DNA of 14,483 nucleotides from Spirochaetaceae bacterium. Its GTDB lineage: Bacteria; Spirochaetota; Spirochaetia; Treponematales; Breznakiellaceae. Location: NCBI GenBank assembly GCA_031283025.1, contig JAITCP010000164.1:1-14483 (forward strand), written 5' to 3'. The first letter of the stretch is position 1. Each line of letters begins with the position of its first letter. Below, in pieces: positions 12,333-14,483 of the stretch. Made by a program: the position numbers and the translations under genes. Below the pieces are notes generated by a model. The model searched no databases. It had not been told where the DNA came from and worked only from the letters and a program-made list of their open reading frames with translations.

Positions 12333-14158
12333 GCGGAGAAGTGGCGTTTTTACCGGCGGCGCTGTCAACAGCGCTGCCGGTAAAAAACCCGGCCCGGCGG
12401 GGCTATACGGTCAGTTATAAAAACAAAACGCTTCTTTCGACGGTTGATCCCATTGCCCAGGCGGAACGGGCCGCCGCGCAGGCCGTTGCGGCTGTAACGG
12501 CAACAGTTGGCGGCGTAAGTACCGGCGGTGTTTGCACCGGCGGGGACAGTACCGGTAAACCGGGCCAAACCCTGTACTTCTGCCCTTCCCCGCTTTTGGG
12601 GTACGGCCTCCACACGCTGCTTACGTCGTTAGGCCATGCCTCTGCCGTTCTTTGCGTAGAAACAGGCACTGAGCTCCTTGCCCTTTCCCGTACTTCCATT
12701 GACGAAACGATCCTGAACCATCCCCGTTTTGCCCTTACCGGCATAAGAGACGGAACTGAGTTGTGCCGTTTTGTCCGAAAAACATGGGGCCCTCGTGTTT
12801 TCCGCCGGATAAAAACGGTAAAACTTTCCGGCGGCTGGCAGCTTGACAGCCGCGCCTATGAAACAATGGAGGAGCTTTTACGCGGGAACATCGCCGTTGA
12901 CTGGGGAAACGCCATGACCCTTGTCAAACTGGGCCGCCGCTATATTTGCAACGCCCTGCGCAATCTTGCCTTGCTGGATCGATTCCAGCCCATAACGGCG
13001 CTTTCATTCGGTTCAAAACCGGTGCTGGTTTTGGGAGCAGGCCCGTCCGTTGATCCCCTGCTGGACGCGGTACAAGCAAGCGGGCTCTTAAACCAATCTC
13101 CCCGGCCTTTTGCCCTTGTTTGCGCGGATACCTGCCTTTCCCTTCTTCGAGAACGGAACATTGTTCCCGATCTGACGGTGGTTTTGGAAAGCCAGTTCTG
13201 GAATATGGGGGATTTCATCGGCCTGCGGAATACGGGAATACCAGCGGCGCTTGACCTTTCCGCTTACCCTCCCAGCGCTGGTATACTGAACGGCCAGGTT
13301 TTTTTCTTTTTTACCCCCTGGACTACGCTCACGCTCTTTGAGCGGATGCGGGCCGCCGGCCTTCTGCCCTCCGCCCTTCCCCCTTTAGGTTCGGTGGGAC
13401 TTACGTCGGTGGAATTGGCCCGCCGGCTCGGTTCGGGGCCTGTCATTACCGCCGGGATTGATTTTTCCTATACCCTGGACAAAACCCACGCCCGATCAAG
13501 CCCGGCGCATCTTGCAGCCTTAACTACTCACAACCGTTTCAAAAGCCTTCTTAACCCCCAGGCGGCTTTCAGAAACGGTACGTTTACAACACTGTCCAAA
13601 TCAAATATTCCCGTAAGAAGCGATCCAGCGATGCGGAATTACCGCAGTCTCTTTGAACAGGAATTTGCCGCCGATCCCCGCGTTTTCGACATTGCCGGAA
13701 CGGGCCTTTCCCTGGGGTTAAAAACCCTTTCCATTGAAGAAGCCCTAAAGCTGCTTTCAGATTCAGGGGAGATAACTCAGAGCGAAACACCCGGCCCTGA
13801 AAAACCTATGCCATCAAAACTCCGCGTTCCTCCGCGTTCCTGCGCAGACAGGCGGCTGAATCATCAAGAAGATGTGGCTGCAGGCATAGCCCCGGTAGGC
13901 ATCGCATCATTCATTGAAAAAGAAAAATCCATGCTGGAGGAATTGCGGGCCATACTTACCGGAGAAAACACCGGCGGGGAAGGACAACTGGAAGCCCTGC
14001 TGGACAAGGCCGATTACCTGTGGGCGCACTTCCCCGACTGCGCCGGCGCGGAAGGCCGCCGCCCCGCCGCCTCGGATATAGCTTTCTTAAAGCGGGTGCG
14101 GGCGGAAATCGATCCGTTCATTGCGCTCTGGGAAAAAAGCGGGCGGGTTGTCCGTTAA
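12329..14158 (+). CDS. MptE-like / DUF115 protein (motility accessory factor type)
   Basis: 609 residues. The core domain around residues 231-385 has PVLVLGAGPSVDPLL (a nucleotide-binding-like loop), FALVCADTCLSLL, PDLTVVLESQFWN and later GPVITAGIDFSYTLDKTHAR, as in the 6-hydroxymethylpterin pyrophosphokinase MptE-like/DUF115 family. Spirochaete and Campylobacter members are linked to flagellar or surface glycosylation, but a precise substrate is unknown. The N-terminus carries a Gly/Thr-rich STGG triplet (about 61-76). Residues about 494-510 derive from a dispersed repeat, and the remaining C-terminus is helical. The start is ATG at 12329, overlapping the isomerase stop (ATGA), though AAGGAG lies only one base before it. 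GTG at 12341 is an in-frame alternative. A strong inverted repeat covers 12347-12386. Confidence 0.75.
   Translation: MSGEVAFLPAALSTALPVKNPARRGYTVSYKNKTLLSTVDPIAQAERAAAQAVAAVTATVGGVSTGGVCTGGDSTGKPGQTLYFCPSPLLGYGLHTLLTSLGHASAVLCVETGTELLALSRTSIDETILNHPRFALTGIRDGTELCRFVRKTWGPRVFRRIKTVKLSGGWQLDSRAYETMEELLRGNIAVDWGNAMTLVKLGRRYICNALRNLALLDRFQPITALSFGSKPVLVLGAGPSVDPLLDAVQASGLLNQSPRPFALVCADTCLSLLRERNIVPDLTVVLESQFWNMGDFIGLRNTGIPAALDLSAYPPSAGILNGQVFFFFTPWTTLTLFERMRAAGLLPSALPPLGSVGLTSVELARRLGSGPVITAGIDFSYTLDKTHARSSPAHLAALTTHNRFKSLLNPQAAFRNGTFTTLSKSNIPVRSDPAMRNYRSLFEQEFAADPRVFDIAGTGLSLGLKTLSIEEALKLLSDSGEITQSETPGPEKPMPSKLRVPPRSCADRRLNHQEDVAAGIAPVGIASFIEKEKSMLEELRAILTGENTGGEGQLEALLDKADYLWAHFPDCAGAEGRRPAASDIAFLKRVRAEIDPFIALWEKSGRVVR
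12347..12386. repeat. 19-bp inverted repeat inside the start of the MptE-like gene
   Basis: TTTTTACCGGCGGCGCTGT (12347-12365) matches the reverse complement of 12368-12386 with one mismatch and only two bases between the arms. It lies 18 bases after the ATG and would form a strong stem in the initiating mRNA. It encodes FLPAALSTALPVK. Confidence 0.85.
13816..13850 (-). repeat. dispersed CACGAAG-type repeat, copy 3, inside the MptE-like gene
   Basis: Two tandem TCCGCGTTCC units (13821-13830, 13831-13840) followed by TGCGCAGACA give, on the minus strand, the AACGCGGAGGAACGCGGAG rhythm of the repeat family seen at 876, 2668 and 14205. It stays in frame and codes for about residues 494-510 (SKLRVPPRSCADRRL). 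Confidence 0.55.
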
Positions 14159-14186
14159 CCTGCCGTAAAGTCCACGCTTAGGCAGC

Positions 14187-14483
14187 TTACAACACCCCCC
14201 CATTTTCTTCTTTGCGATCTTTGTTTCTTTGTGAGGAATACATCCAGTTAGACAATTGCAGTTTTTCTATTTTTTTTACAAAACCGTTATAGAACAAATA
14301 AAGAACAAAGAGCCCGCCCGCCAGGATCGCTATTAAAGAGATTTCCTTGCTGTACTTATCTATCAGGGATGCCTGCCCGTGGGCAATATAGCCCATAGCG
14401 GCCAGAATAATATTCCACATTCCCGCCCCTATTGTAGTGAATACAAGAAACGGCAAAAGATGCATTTTGGCTAATCCCGCAGG
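14187..14483 (-). CDS. DedA-family membrane protein, C-terminal part (5' end outside window)
   Basis: The frame is open to the window edge and reads PAGLAKMHLLPFLVFTTIGA, then GMWNIILAAMGYIAHG and DKYSKEISLIAILAGGLFVL. The arginine/pro-ala-gly...G-A-xW...GY--G pattern and two terminal hydrophobic helices are those of DedA/SNARE-associated proteins, thought to scramble or transport lipids such as undecaprenyl phosphate in the inner membrane. About 98 residues are visible. The last 16 or so (SSQRNKDRKEENGGVL) are charged and come from a dispersed repeat. The ATG at 14465 is internal, not the true start. The gene converges on the MptE-like gene with 28 bases between. Confidence 0.75.
   Translation of the reverse strand, partial: PAGLAKMHLLPFLVFTTIGAGMWNIILAAMGYIAHGQASLIDKYSKEISLIAILAGGLFVLYLFYNGFVKKIEKLQLSNWMYSSQRNKDRKEENGGVL
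14205..14245 (-). repeat. dispersed CACGAAG-type repeat, copy 4, forming the DedA gene end
   Basis: On the minus strand the stretch TCCTCACAAAGAAACAAAG followed by ATCGCAAAGAAGAAAA has the same unit rhythm as copy 2. It lies inside the frame of the DedA-family gene and supplies its charged C-terminal tail. Confidence 0.55.

Noticed and set aside
14160..14185. CTGCC/GGCAG pair between the convergent MptE-like and DedA genes as a bidirectional terminator
   Set aside because: The stem is only five base pairs with a 16-base loop and has no T-run on either strand.

Overview
The window (roughly half G+C) looks like chromosomal DNA of a spirochaete, most likely a Treponema-type organism. This is inferred from a V-type ATPase subunit B end, a membrane-anchored parvulin followed by an MptE-like/DUF115 protein, degenerate 'CACGAAG'-type dispersed repeats, and small DUF3791/DUF3990 genes. 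No 16S or other marker is present, so the taxonomy is tentative.

Layout. Bases 1-171 are the last 56 codons of a V/A-type ATPase subunit B gene. Bases 172-1110 hold no convincing intact gene: there is a truncated transposase start, a decayed reverse-strand ORF, short palindromes and a dispersed repeat. Bases 1111-2351 (+) are a coupled pair, a phosphoribosyltransferase and ribonuclease HII (rnhB). Bases 2352-2725 are non-coding and dominated by a long imperfect palindrome, a second hairpin and another dispersed repeat.

Bases 10089-2726 on the minus strand form one long co-oriented gene run. It starts with a complete F-type ATP synthase operon in canonical order (atpB-E-F-H-A-G-D-C, i.e. a, c, b, delta, alpha, gamma, beta, epsilon). 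Two bases after atpC it continues into three small overlapping genes: a DUF3791-like protein, a DUF3990 protein (putative ADP-ribosyltransferase fold) and a third small protein. This looks like a toxin-antitoxin-like cassette riding at the end of the ATP synthase operon.

Bases 10090-10418 are an intergenic region with a probable extended -10 promoter for atpB, which appears leaderless, and a promoter facing the tRNAs. tRNA-Asp(GTC), an intrinsic terminator and tRNA-Pro(CGG) follow on the + strand. A perfect 16-bp hairpin then precedes a PpiD/SurA-like peptidyl-prolyl isomerase, which is translationally coupled to a 609-aa MptE-like (motility accessory factor type) protein. The window closes with the 3' part of a DedA-family membrane protein on the minus strand.

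Points of most interest: V-type and F-type ATPase genes lie within 4 kb of each other; the DUF3791/DUF3990 cassette is fused to the F-type operon; the c subunit keeps part of the Na+-site motif but lacks the key Gln; and dispersed repeats have become coding sequence in two genes.
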